DNA from: Fagopyrum homotropicum
Lineage: Eukaryota > Streptophyta > Magnoliopsida > Caryophyllales > Polygonaceae
Direction: 5' to 3'
Length of the DNA stretch: 64,000 nucleotides
Assembly: GCA_033239125.1 (NCBI GenBank)
Contig: BSWB01000005.1
Location: forward strand, 99,137,994 to 99,201,993
Below are positions 23,037-34,979 of the stretch, one piece after another. The notes below the pieces were generated by a model. That model saw nothing but the letters and a program-made list of their open reading frames with translations. It was not told the DNA's origin and did not search any database. The position numbers and the translations under genes are program-made. Every line of letters starts with the position of its first letter. Position 1 is the first letter of the stretch.

Positions 23037-24008
23037 CCTAAAGGTAAGGCCCCAATTGTAAGTATCGGCAAAGGAAGGAGGTTGTTGTTGGCGTAGCTCC
23101 CGGTGGTGACGGCGGCTACAAGGGGCGACACTAGCTTCGTCTAGCGACGGTGAGGAAAGTAGGAGGTGAGGCGGATCTTCTATGGTTGTGGTGGCAATAG
23201 TGAGGGTTCGTCTCCGGCGGTGTGGTTCGACAAAAAGAGTGAGGTGGAGAGTTCCAAAGAAGAGTGAAGGAGAAGGTGAGTTCGATGGCGGTGGTGATTG
23301 AAGCTGTAGAAGAGATGATGGAGACGAAGAGGCAAAGAGTGGTGGCGGTGTTAGGAGAGGCATAGAAAAAAGAAGGAGGTTGTTTCGACGAGGGTGAAGA
23401 AAATGGTGAGTTGTAGGGATAGGAGAAGAACCGGAGGTGAAAGAGAGGTTGTAGAGGCTAGGTGAAGGTTGCAGCTGAGTTAGGAGTAGAGGCTAGAGGT
23501 GCTAGCTTGGGGGGTAGGAGTGACTACAAGGACAGAGGGGTTGTAGAGGCTAGGTGAAGGTTGCAGCTGAGTTAGGAGTAGAGGCTAGAGGTGCTAGCTG
23601 GGGGGGAGGGGGGTAGTTGTTGGAACTAGAAGGCGTGGATGTGATGGGGAAGAGGAGCTAACGACAACAGGCAGCATCATGAGAAGAGAATAAGAGATCA
23701 AGAAGTTGGCTAATAGTATCAAGCGGCACCAGATGGCGAGGCAAAAGAGCCCGATGGCGCCATGTTGTAAAGCGGGCTGGAGCAAGAAAGACGACAGTGC
23801 CCGCTAGTGCCAAGAAGCTAGAAATTGGGATAAGGAACCAAATGGTGCTCATCAATTTCTGTAAATTGCCTATTTTTGTTTCCAAGTTTCTCTTTACTCT
23901 ATTTTTTTAAATTTGGTTTTAGTGAGTTTTTTTAACCAGATTGAACATATGAGTCATCGAAAATTGCGTTCTCCATATTTACTTTATGATGTTTTCACAA
24001 TCCCGACG
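23037..24008. other. G-rich non-coding stretch
   Basis: The plus strand is rich in GGAGG/GGTGG words, so the complement reads as a Pro/Ser/Thr-rich frame. That frame is a composition effect and resembles no protein I know. A 92-bp-period direct duplication is listed separately. Confidence 0.45.
23447..23612. repeat. Direct duplication, 92-bp period
   Basis: The block starting TTGTAGAGGCTAGGTGAAGG at 23449 recurs at 23541 and runs to the GTGCTAGCT/GGGGGG end with almost no change. The two copies are separated by about 20 bases. Confidence 0.85.
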
Positions 24009-24390
24009 TTACATCCACATTGATTCGAACCTAAAGGGTTTATTTTTAAAAGCTATTTGTGAGTTTTGTAGATTAAAAGAAATCATGCAGTAGTCCAAGG
24101 ACATAAACGTATGGTTCCGAGTGTGAATTTGAGGATATTCTTGGATTACTTCCATCGAGGTCATAATTCGGTCTAATTTTTCATATGTGTTATCTTCACC
24201 ATCTTGTTTTCTTTTCCAAGTGAATTCATTTCCTTTTGTATCGAGATTAATCACGTTACATTGTTGTAACAACTTTTGGATTCTTTCAAACATATGATTG
24301 CTAATTTGAGCTCCCCTTTTTGTCCGCATGATTTAGGATTTCATTGTAGTCTTCAATAACTATTACCGGAATATTACTAGAATTTATTCA
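24009..24390 (-). pseudogene. LINE endonuclease-domain fragment
   Basis: On the minus strand the reading contains VIVIEDYNEIL (the usual GDFNEIL block, in an adjacent frame near 24370), then FERIQKLLQQC, NEFTWKRKQ, YEKLDRIM and FRFESMWM. These are the ordered landmarks of the apurinic/apyrimidinic-type endonuclease of plant L1 LINEs, which nicks target DNA to prime reverse transcription. The catalytic SDH block reads SLDYC, so the domain is inactive. No RT follows; the fragment ends near 24003. Confidence 0.7.
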
Positions 24391-26946
24391 GGTGTTAGTT
24401 GGCTCCAAAAATCATTTTTGTTTTTCTTGCTTGGTGGATATTAAAAAAAGAAAATGTTCATCTCAAAGTTTGTTCGTAAGTTTGAGTGTTTGATTATGAG
24501 GTCTTTATTTTACCTTTTATTATTATAATTTTTTCATCTTTCATTTGATATTCTTTCCATAAAAGACATAGTCTCTTGTGAGTCCATCGACTGGGATAAA
24601 ACAGATATTATCAAAATCTGCATTTTTTAAATTGCTTCAGCCAACTCAATACTTGATTTGATTTCGGCCAACATAATTATCTAGGTATGCTCATTTTTGC
24701 ATATTAAGTTGATGTTTGTCCAAAAGTTCTTTTTTATTCCTCTACAATTCCAATATATTATCCTCATGTATAACTATTTTTTGTTGTGGATGGTAGACCT
24801 CCTAGTGTTCCTACCTCGTTCCAAATGGTACGTTTGTTTTTGCACGTAAAGATAAAGCAAGTGTCTACAAAAATTAAATATTTTTTATGATTCATTAAAT
24901 AGAGCAAGCGTTTACTATCAAAGCTTGCTAGTTTCAACAACAAAGACTTCAAGTAGTTCTTATAGTCAGAGATAAATATAGACCCTAGTTGTTCATTGGT
25001 ACATGCGATTGGTTTAAAAGATACAAATCGTTTTCTAGAATCCCCGGTTCATATTGTTCTTTCGTTTGTTCCAAAGAGTAGTAGTTGTAGTAAATGTCAG
25101 CTTCTTTGTAATCGAGCCTTGAGCTCACAATGTTATCATTGCTTGTGAGTTTCACTTTTTGGTATTCTTGATAGTACTTCCTATTATACATCACTTGATT
25201 CACATGATTAGGTTCTTGCCAAAAAAAATGCATCAACATGTAGTATAGCAAGCTAAAGCTCACCCAACACCATATGTCAAAATATCTACCAAATATTACA
25301 AGATAAAGAGATTCAAGGATTGTATTAAGAGCACTCGTCATAACAATCTTTGCATACGAGGTGGATATGTTAATGTGATGATGCTTTGGTTCCTTGACAT
25401 CAAATTGTTGATAGAAGTTATGTTTTTGAAATTGTTGGAAAGAGTAATTAATACACATTTCATGTTCTTGAAAGTGCCAAACACAAATTCCAATAGTGTC
25501 TCTACAACATACATAATGAATGTAATAGACATAATTGACCAGTTTATAGTGTTCAAGATAAACGAAATTCATTTTCAGATCTAAAGTTCTAACGCGGAGA
25601 GTTAGAGTCATAGGTAAAAACAGAGAAAATTGGTTCTAAATATCTTAAAGTAAGATAGATAAATGCAAATCGATTTATCTTTAACATCGGAGAGTAGCTT
25701 AATATCTTGTGTCAATCATGATTTGAGATTTCATTGGATTTTATCCACTGAATTTGTTTTAGATGGTTTGAATATATGGAGGTTCTTGGGGGTACAAATA
25801 AATTGATTTGAGTTTTTTGTTTGCTTTTCCAATATTCTGAATTATAAACCATGAGTTTGTACCTTTAGTTCTCGGATGATTGCTTTTGTTCACAATACGA
25901 GAGAAAGGGCTCTCGTTGTTCACTTATAGGGACCCGGTGAACAGATTTGAAACTGGGAGAGATGCGAGAACCGCCATTGTAAATCCCTCCCAAAAGGTGA
26001 AACCTAGCTCATCACTTTGGCTTCTCTCATGTTTATGTTTTTCGATCACTATTAGGTTGGGGTTGATGAGTTTTCATCTTTACTTTAACCTTTTTACCGA
26101 AGAACACAAGGGAGGCGACATGGACACCTCTGATTTTTCTGTCAAGGGAAAAATGATAATCCCTCATCCACCATTGACACCATAATGGGTTCATCGTCTT
26201 GTTGAAGATATCCATATTTCTTGAGAAGAAGCAAGTGTTGCGACGCGAAGAAGCTAGTCGAGGCTTGTTACAAAGATGCAGATAAAAACCCCAAAGGGTA
26301 AACCCTAAATCAAGTCACACTCGTCACCGACTGGAAGATTCTTATAAACCTCTTCATTTTCCTTTTTGCTGCTACGGATATTGAACAAAAGAAATACCAT
26401 CAGGCACCCCCACAAATTTGCTCTGTCAATTCTCAATTCTTCATGGGTATGGTATTTGCGTTTACAGGGTTGAAGATATAAGCTTTTACACAGGAGAAAT
26501 AGATCATACCGGAAGGTGAGACCCTTTCCAAAACAAGAGCTTGTTGATAGAGGAGTTGAAGGGTTATATCTAGGATTTTTGTGGTGGCGGCAGAACTAAA
26601 GGGTTTTTTAGCATGTGGGATGACACTTTCTTCGGTTGCAAAAAATTTTTTTGGAGTTTTTTTTCAATTTAGTTTTATAGAATGGGTGATTGATTGTTAA
26701 CAAAATTATTGTGTGAGCTGGTTAACGGGAAAAAAATATAAGGGGTGACTGATTGTTGACAAAATTTGGTTATTGAGGAATCAAATAGTTTCTAACAAAT
26801 AGAAGGCACTTCCAGACCTAAATAATATAGTACAAAACCAATTAATTGAATGAGATAAGGTCAATGCAAAATTACATAGTAATAATAAAAAAACTTTGAC
26901 TCAGAGAAGGAAAACCAAAAAAATCAAATGGCAAAGACCGATCAGA
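24391..26946. other. AT-rich non-coding stretch with one unexplained open frame
   Basis: No recognisable gene. On the minus strand a 208-codon frame (25611-24985) is open in AT-rich DNA. It is rich in Tyr and has one or two hydrophobic stretches near its middle, but I recognise no family and see no start context or neighbours that support it. Near 26682 and 26740 a short word around GGGTGATTGATTGTTAACAA is repeated with a few changes. Confidence 0.4.
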
Positions 26947-27436
26947 ATTTCTGTTAAAATCAATTTTGACTCTTCAAAAAATTCATCAGATCAATTTGCT
27001 TTTGGATTCATCATCAGAAATAACCTAGCAAGGACACTTGCTATAGGGAAAGGAAGTTGTTAAGCAAACTCTGTCCTAAAAATGGAAGCATTTGCTCTTC
27101 GGGAGGGCCTCCAAAAGGCCGCTAGTCTTGGGATTGAGGGCGACAACTTGGTTCTCATTAACTCGCTCAACCACATATGAAAACCACCATGGGAAGCAGA
27201 CATGATCATCTCAGACATATCTCTAATGATTTCTGGCTTCACTTACTATATGGTTCGACACATTTTTAGGAAAATCAACGTTGTTACTGATCGGCTGACG
27301 TTTCTTGGACACAATCCGGATGTGTGTGTCGACCCTCTGTCACTTGAAGTTGAAGACCTCATCCGAAAGGATACTTTAGGGTGATCAATCTTGAGAGGTT
27401 GATCCTCCCTTTTCGCTTACCCTTGTATCAAAAAAA
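26947..27436 (+). pseudogene. LINE 3' end with plant RNase H-like (RVT_3) domain
   Basis: In one frame the sequence reads KINFDSS, FAFGFIIRN, LKMEAFALREGLQKAASLG, IEGDNLVLINSL and ITYYMV-like and HIFRKINVVTDRLTFLGHN landmarks, ending at TGA 27379-27381. This is the order of the plant RVT_3 domain found at the C-terminus of many L1-type LINEs (catalytic acids in NFD, MEAFAL and EGDN). Two in-frame stops (near 27061 and 27178) break it. A short 3' tail ends in a run of A after CTTACCCTTGTATC near 27428. The rest of the LINE is missing, which fits 5' truncation during target-primed reverse transcription. Confidence 0.72.
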
Positions 27437-27486
27437 TAGATACGATTTCATGTAATTTACTCTTTTATATAATACTAGTTTAGTTC

Positions 27487-28760
27487 CCCAACCTTGTACG
27501 AATTGATCTAATATAAAAACTTTATTTTATTTTTAAGAAGTTCGGAATTAAAGTGCGTGCATTTTGATTTCATAAACAATCGAATATATATGAAATCTAG
27601 ACTTAATATCTAATTTAAATAAAATTTGTAGTTACAACGAAATTAAAATTTAATATAATTTAGTAGAAGTTGTTTTATTCGTTCTTTTAGAAAGGAAATG
27701 AGATCACAATAGAAGTAAAATATAATTTAAATAGAAGTTGTGATCAAAAGGGAATTAACATATTTCTTAAATAAAATTTTCTAATTATAAAAGTTGTATA
27801 TACTTTAAATAAATATTATTTTATTTGTAATGGTAATGAAAGTAAAATAATCTAAATAGATTATTTTTAATTTAAAAAAGGAATTCGGTGGTTTTAATCC
27901 TCAACGCAACACGTAGGTGAACACGTAAATTTTATTACCTTGTACAAGTTGATCTAATATAAACAACTTATTTTATTTTTAAAAAATTTTAAAATTTTAT
28001 TTTGGGTATTTTGATTTTATGAACACTTGGACATATATAAAATGTAGGCGTAATATCTAATTTATATAAATGATGTAGTTACAATGGAATTGAAATCTCC
28101 CTGTTCGGCGGAGATTATTGTGTAGATTATTGTATAACTTTGTAATTTTTGAAAGGTACATGATGTTTGATATAATAGATTTTTGAAGAGATTAGATTTT
28201 TGAGAAGCTTTTTAAGAGTTTTTTTGGTAGGATTGGAAAAGCTTTCTATGATAGCTTTTTGGATATATTATTAAATTTTTTCAAATTTGCTCCTATGTTA
28301 CGTCTTTAACAATTTGTAAATTTTTGTCCTTTTTGATAAATATCATACAAATCTATTGTTACCAAACATTAATTAGGTTTTTGTTAGATTTTCGGAATTT
28401 ACAAAGCTCTTTGAAACCCTACTAAAAAAAATTACCAAAAAAACTAAAGCTATTTAAAAATCTCGCTTCATCGAACAAGCTCTTAATCTAATTTAATAGA
28501 TGTTGTTTTATTTATTTTGTTGAAAAAGAAAATGAGATTATAATGGAAGTAAAATATAATTTAAATAGCAGTTATGTCAAAATGGAAGTTAGATATTTCT
28601 TAAATTTTTTTAATTGAATTATAGAAATTGTGTCTAATTTAAAATAGAAATTATTTTATTTATTTTGATAATAATAGAAGTAAAATATTAATATTTAAAA
28701 GAATTCGGTATCTGTACAGGTATAGAAGATTAACTATTTTATTACCTTATTTGTACTACA
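27487..28760. repeat. Decayed tandem repeat, ~446-bp period
   Basis: CCTTGTACGAATTGATCTAA at 27492 recurs at 27938 (CCTTGTACAAGTTGATCTAA), and the following 150 bases align. The later part of the unit (AATGAGATCACAATAGAAGT near 27696) recurs near 28530. The second copy is split by a 386-bp insert (28099-28484). A third, partial copy seems to begin at 28745. The unit is AT-rich and non-coding. Confidence 0.7.
28099..28484. mobile_element. MITE-like insertion (386 bp)
   Basis: The insert interrupts the second copy of the 446-bp repeat and is flanked by AATCT on both sides (28094-28098 and 28485-28489). Its ends are imperfect inverted repeats: CTGTTCGGCGGAGATT on the left against GCTTGTTCGATGAAGCGAGATT read inward from the right. 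There is no coding capacity. The superfamily is uncertain; it lies about 330 bases upstream of the TATA box of the hexokinase-like gene. Confidence 0.6.
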
Positions 28761-28810
28761 TTTTATTATTTTAATAGTCGGTGAAAAAATATTGACAAGT
28801 TTAATCAATA

Positions 28811-28821
28811 TATTTATAAAA
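28811..28821 (+). promoter_or_regulatory. Probable TATA box of the hexokinase-like gene
   Basis: TATTTATAAAA lies about 390 bases upstream of the start codon. A transcription start some 30 bases downstream would give a leader of about 350 bases that includes a strongly CT-rich tract (28945-29000), common in plant leaders. Confidence 0.5.
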
Positions 28822-29125
28822 AGTAGCACATACTCGGAGAATTAGCAATTGTGAGTAGGGCAAATCTGTCTTTTTGCAGGTTCTACAGAAAAAGTACCCA
28901 TCAGTTCGCTTTCCAACACTACTTAGCGGAACCCCAGAAAGACCACCTTCCTTCCCCCTTCCTTTCTCTCTCTCCCCCCTTCTCTACAATCTCTCTGGAA
29001 CATTTCGTCGAACAGGTCCTAGGCGCCGCCGGGAAAACCCCCGGCTATTGAACGGCGTCGGAAGTAAAGGGAAACGGGAAACCCAATCGAAAAACAGATC
29101 GGAAAACGTCGTTGCGTCTCTCTGG

Positions 29126-29173
29126 ATGGTCGTGGGAAGAAGAATGAAAGGAAGGTTTCTTCGTCGCGTTTAG
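29126..29173 (+). CDS. Upstream ORF (15 codons) in the 5' leader of the hexokinase-like gene
   Basis: ATG at 29126 to TAG at 29171-29173 encodes MVVGRRMKGRFLRRV and ends 27 bases before the main ATG, in the same frame as the main ORF. If the predicted leader is transcribed, scanning ribosomes meet this ATG first (context CTGG-ATG-G, G at +4), so it should lower or condition translation of the main protein. The peptide resembles the basic segment that follows the membrane anchor of the main protein (VVVGRRVKSRKRW, residues 22-34). Confidence 0.5.
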   Translation: MVVGRRMKGRFLRRV

Positions 29174-29200
29174 CGGGAGGAGGAAAGGGGATTTCTGGCG

Positions 29201-32200
29201 ATGGGGAAACTGGGATTGGCGGTGGCGGTGGGGACCGCGGTGGTGACGTGTACGGTGGCGGCGGTGGTGGTGGGGAGGAGGGTGAAGAGCCGGAAAAGGT
29301 GGAAGAAAGTGGTAGGGATTCTGAGAGAGCTGGAGGAGATGTGTGGGACTCCGGTTAGCCGATTGAGGCAGGTTGTGGATGCCATGGCCGTGGAGATGCA
29401 CGCTGGCTTGGCATCTGAAGGTGGCTCTAAGCTTAAAATGTTGCTCACCTTTGTAGATAAACTCCCCAATGGGTAATTGTAATTTGTCTTCTCTCGCTCT
29501 CTATAATTTTCTTTCGGCTTTGGGTTATGCGACGACTCGTTTTGCATTTGATTTTTTGGTGGCATCTCTTTTTACCCCCTCTTTACCTTTTGGTGGTTGT
29601 GCCCATCTCATTTAATACTCTCTTCCTGGTTTTTAATGGCCCCTTTTGACTTCTTTGTGCGTTCAATTTTGCAAGTTTAGGGCCATCTATATGATTTTGT
29701 GTAAATGGGATGTAGAAGATTTCTTCTTATTCTGGCTGACCTTGAACGGCATTCTAGTTTTTATTAGGTCTATGCTTTGGTTTCAATATCACTCGTGACT
29801 ACAAGTAGAGTGTGTTGGGTTGGATTTAGGGCAATCTCTTTCTCATAATTTTTTTCAATTTTGCGGGGTTAGGGATTGAATATTGACAATGTACAGTTGA
29901 TGATACTTAAACGTATAGCTGGCATTGCTTTCCCATTTTTTTCCACTGAAAATGGTTGAAATATGGGCATTGGATTCTAGTTTCCACTAGTAGGTTCATC
30001 AGTCCCCCCTTTCTACACATTGTTATCATGTGCAGCTACTTGAAAACTCTGTTTTTGTATCTGTGCTTGTGTTCTAACGGGATTTGGTAGAGTAGTGTCT
30101 AGAATATATTTGAAATTGGTATCCTTGAGTTTCAACGCTTCCTTTCTCCCATTGCTAAGTTCTAAACAAAAGTGGAGGAAAGGGATGAAAAATGAAAGTT
30201 CTGTTCTCTGTAATTTTATTTGGAGAGTAAAGTGGCAATTGACTTGTTTTTCTTCTTTGTTAAGGGGTGAGAATGGAACGTATTATGCGCTGGATCTTGG
30301 AAGTACGAGTTTTAGGGTCTTCCGGGTTCAGCTAGGAGGAAGAAGATCCAGCATTCTTAGAGTTGACAGTGAGAGGCATCCCATTCAAGAGCCTATATTT
30401 ATGGGCACAAGTGAGGTTGTTGAGAATAATAGCATTAAGCATTTGCCTTCTCATTTACTTTTTAGAAGACATTGTTTGTGTCTAAAGACATTGAATGTTC
30501 TTGCTGACAATTTTGAGTGGATGATATCTTCTTAGCAGGGTCTCTTTGAAGTCATAGCGTCATCTCTGAAAAACTTTGTGGAAAAACAAGAAGAGACAGA
30601 ATCAGAGCCCTCTTCTATTTCTAGAAAAGAACTTGGATTTTCCTTTTCTTTTCCTGTGAAACAAACATCTGTTTCATCAGGGACCCTTATAAAATGGACA
30701 AAAGGGTTTTCTATCCATGACATGGTAGGTTAACTGATCACTTATTATTTATGTGAATCCTTGTACTCATAAAGATTTTCCAGTCTTATTCTTTTTAGAT
30801 CAAAATTTGTTACCTTGCACTAGCTGTGACTATTAAGTTAATTACAAGCCCTGTTGTTTGTTTACTATTTATGTGTTGAGGAACAAACCAATCTGTTGTC
30901 TATTTGAAGTCATGTATTTATATGATGACAAGAAGATAATGAAATTAACTTTATCAGCTTTTTTCTTGTTTAGATTGGGAAGGATGTTGCAGCATTTCTA
31001 CAAGAAGCTTTGACCAACAAAGGCCTTGATATGCATGTAGCAGCCCTGGTAGGCTTCTTAAATTGATTTAAAATTCCTCTACTATTGACCTCTTTCTTTG
31101 AATACTAAACTGAAGTTAAGCTAGTTGTTTTGTCAACGTTTTTTTGTGCATCTTCCCATTATTTCCTTGAGATTTTTACTTGGACGCTTGGATAGTGGAT
31201 ACTATACTGTCTTTTCTTTTACGTTGCCTATAGCAGTTAACAACCGGATGAACTTATATGGGTTTAAGATTGGACAGATGAGTCCTTTGTTCTTAACACA
31301 ATTTACACTTGTTTAACCAAAATTAAAGATTAAATGCTTCCACTTTGTTGTTTAACAGGTCAATGATTCTGTGGGAACATTAGCTGTCGGACATTACCAT
31401 GATGAGGACACTGTTGTTGCTGTACTAATCGGAACAGGAACAAATGCCTGCTACATGGAGAGGGTAGATGCCATTATCAAGTGTCAGGGCATTCATACAA
31501 CCTCCGGAGGCATGGTATGCTATCTTTTCGATTGACCTGTCATTCTCAGTTACTAGTAGTTTCCATGAATGCAACAATAGAATTCAGCATTATTATTGAC
31601 TGTACATTATTTTCTATCAGGTAATCAACACCGAATGGGCGAATTTCTGGTCTTCTCATTTGCCAAGAACCCCTTATGACATCGACTTAGATGCTCAGAG
31701 CCCCAATCCTAACGAGCAGGTAGGCACCTTTTCCTAAAAGGTTTCCCCACCGGACTAGAATTTAAAACAGCTGATGAAACTTTTCCTACTACAGGGTTTT
31801 GAGAAAATGGTATCAGGAATGTACCTTGGTGAGATTGTGAGAAGAGTTCTATTAAGTATGTCAGAGACCTCAGACATATTTGGAACTGATTCTTCCAAAC
31901 TAGCTGAACCATTTCTCTTGAGGTACTTGCCTCTTGCTTTTGTTCCGTGGTTGAGTATCTTATATAAATTACGTAGTAAAACCTCTTTTACGGTTTCTTA
32001 GAACTCCTTTGATGGCTGCCATGCACGAGGATGATACTCCGGACCTGAGAGAAGTGGGCAGAATTATAAATGAAGTCTTTGAGATCAGTGACCTTCCGCT
32101 AAAAGCAAGAAAAATTGTGGTGAATGTATGTGACGTGGTGACCCGACGAGCCGCCCGGTTAGTAGCGGCGGGCATTGTAGGGATCTTGAAGAAGATGGGA

Positions 32201-32497
32201 AGGGACGGAAGTGGTGGGGTTGCTAGCGGGAGATCCAAGGCCAGCGGGGGCGGCATTAGTGTCGGGCCAAGTGGCAGTACGGGTAGATCGAAGCTGAGGA
32301 GGACTGTGGTTGCAGTCGAGGGTGCTGTATATTCAAACTACAAGATGTTTAGGGAGTACTTGGAGGAAGCTGTGGCGGAGATCTTAGGGGATGAGTTGGC
32401 AGCGTATGTGATGCTGAAGGAGGTGGAGGACGGGTCGGGTATCGGAGCAGCTCTAATTGCTGCCTCGCATTCATTGACGACGGCTCATGCTACTTGA
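29201..32497 (+). CDS. HKL1: Hexokinase-like protein of the HKL1 type, 8 exons, 520 residues
   Basis: Exons: 29201-29472, 30265-30415, 30539-30724, 30974-31048, 31359-31514, 31621-31719, 31795-31922, 32002-32497, all with GT-AG introns and a continuous frame. Residues 4-25 form a hydrophobic anchor followed by a basic segment, as in mitochondria-associated plant hexokinases. Landmarks: LKMLLTFVDKLP, phosphate loop at 101-107, sugar-binding SFPVKQTS through IKWTKGF (177-198), VNDSVGT with the catalytic Asp231, GTGTNA (253-258), INTEWANF (282-289), and the adenosine-side DGSGIGAAL (499-507). The phosphate loop reads DLGSTSF instead of DLGGTNF, so phosphorylation of glucose may be weak or absent. 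Overall wording (MAVEMHAGLASEGGSKLKMLLTF, abbreviated; CDVVTRRAARL; GRDGSGG...SGRS before VVAVEG) is closest in my recollection to Arabidopsis HEXOKINASE-LIKE1, a non-catalytic regulator of growth and sugar response. A Gly/Ser-rich insert lies near residues 425-450. The HKL1 assignment is by recognition, not by search. Confidence 0.9.
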
Positions 32498-34979
32498 ATC
32501 TCTAGTGGTCGAGTATAGAGGATGAGTTGGCAGCTTACTTGAATCTCTAGTTCGAGGAAGATGAGAGATGAGGGTGGTTGGCTATATATATGGAATATAT
32601 GTATGTATATATATTGTTATATACATATATATATGTGAGGAATTATATTATAGGCTTGTAAAGTGTAGAATTCGTTTTCTGTTTTCCATATTCAATTTAT
32701 ATTCATGTGTAAAAATGTGTTTGTTTGCATTTGATTAACCTTTTTCTCTTATATATTTATAATTCTACTAGCGTGAGCCATCCCAGCGGTTTAGTATGGA
32801 TAGAATATATATATTAACTCGCTACTAAAAGAAACATCATCTCTGCCCACAATCAATATCCCAACTCTTCCACATATTCAAATCTCGATCAAGGAATGAA
32901 AATGGAAGCTTCTGGTACTCAACCTTAAGAGGAAGCAAAATCAAGGGAACCATCCTTCGATTTCAGTCCAATCAACGCCTAAAACCAAAGCAAAGAGACA
33001 TTGCGACTTAAACGTGCCGTAGAAGTCTCGGCGTGGTGAGGTGCAAAACAAACAAAGGAAGATCTCCTCTGGCGAAGGGAAGCGGAAAAACGAGGGTAAT
33101 CAGTCTAATTAAGAAGAAGAGTATCACCAAAAAGAGTATTTCATGTTGTCACAGGAAAAAAGTTAGTTTTGATGCCAGAAAGAGGTACAATGACGGCTCT
33201 GCGAAACGGGATCTCAGAAATAAGCAACTATGGAACAATGGAAAACAGTCAAACGAAAAGGAAAAGCACGGAAAAGCAAGGGTATGAGACAATCTCAAGA
33301 ATCATGGCAACCTAGGTGCAATCTCTTCTCTACCTTATGAATATGTTTTGGGAAATTTCTCTTCTCTGTACATGACCTTCTCCTCAGAATACCGATACTA
33401 AAACCTTTTGAACATTGCAAATAGAAAACTAAACAAGATAGAGTCACAGTGGTAATCTATGTAGAAATTGTATGAACAAAAATCTGAATCTTCGATAAGA
33501 TAACCTGGAAATAATAGCTTACAAACTCATATAATAAGAAGTAGAACATTAGGGGTAAATAAGGGGGAAGTCAGATAACACCCCTCAGAGGGTTTGTCTA
33601 TTTTATATATAACCGCTATTCCTCTAAAAGTTGTATGCCCAACCTAGTTACTATTATTGATCTCACTTCACCCTATTTGTTGTGGTGGAGAAATTTCATG
33701 GAAGATTGAATTTTACATCTTCTGCAAAATCACTTACTAGCACAAAAATATACCTACGTTATGTTGATAAATATGCTAAACCTGAATGATCAAATTGTAT
33801 CACTTAGGCCCAAATGCAAGTCAAGGCTTGAACTAACTATGATCTCACTTGTATACACAAAAAGCTATTCTATAAATTTGTGCAGGAACTTGTATACAGA
33901 TAGAATCAACATAGGTACAAATCTGCCAATTCAAAAATTAATGATTCAGTCCAATACTTGACGAGTTCCAACACATCTTCCCTAACACTTATCAAAACGA
34001 TATGGCTTATATCAACCAAATGTCTTATGTGATCCTTTTGTTGTTTAGATTCATGGATAAATTGACAAAAACTGAATTGAAGAGGCTTGCGCAAGCCACA
34101 CTATTGAACAAGAAGAGACTGCTACGTACAGGAAAAGAAGCCAATAATACTGGTAAGTGGTAACTGAGAATCTTATAATTGACCGCACAACTAGAACACG
34201 AAAGCAAAACGAAGAGCGACATATGCATGACCCGAAGGGAAGCACCAACATAATGCAAAGTGAAGAGCATGATACATGTATAGTTGGGGAACTACGTGGA
34301 GAACAAACCAAAGAAACAATCGGTTTTGATATTATGAACATGCAAACAAATATGAGACATTTCCAACTAAACTGCACTAATATATGTATCTTAATTAAAA
34401 ATATTACTAGTTACTCCAAGATCACCTATTGGATCTTACTCTATACGCCTACGATCACAAGGCTAATGAGTTTACTGTCAACAAAAACTCGACTAAATTG
34501 TAGGGATATAGTTAATAGAACATGGAGTGGTAATCTTTCAAAGACTATCATGATACTATGAGGAAAAATTCACAGCCAGCCATAAGCCTAATTCACATGA
34601 CAAATGACTATTTGCGCAGCCTTTGGTGAAGTTGAATTTACTTCCTTTGAAGGCTATAAGAATCGATGATATTGTTGCTAAACTTGGAATATCCCTTTAA
34701 GCAAGCAAATACCTAGTTTAAAACAGTCATCCTTTAATATGAATAAGATAACACTGAACCAAGCGGAATGATTATATCTTCACATATGTAGATGACAAAT
34801 CATTAGGGACTCTAATTTTAACAATTTGTCTATCTTGTCCAAACAACAACAAATTAAAAGAAAATGAAAAACATTGAAAAACCTTTTTGTTACAATACCA
34901 CTCAATAAATCCCTTTTAGGGCCTTTATGAACATGAACTAGGAAGGATTTCTATATGACCATATTTTGAACCCGTATAT
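32498..34979. other. 3' flank of the hexokinase-like gene and intergenic DNA
   Basis: The first 250 bases are probably 3' UTR; a 44-bp-period duplication of ACTTGAATCTCTAG (32491 and 32535) and TA-rich dinucleotide runs (32580-32640) lie here. Beyond this I see no domain-bearing frame. Short open frames at 33033-33287 (very basic) and 34157-34561 are not recognisable. Confidence 0.45.

Noticed and set aside
22974..23363. Pro/Ser/Thr/His-rich frame on the minus strand
   Set aside because: It arises from GGTGG/GGAGG composition of the plus strand; no start context, domain or homologue recognised.
33033..33287. Small very basic protein gene
   Set aside because: No ATG start, no recognisable domain and no neighbouring gene signals.
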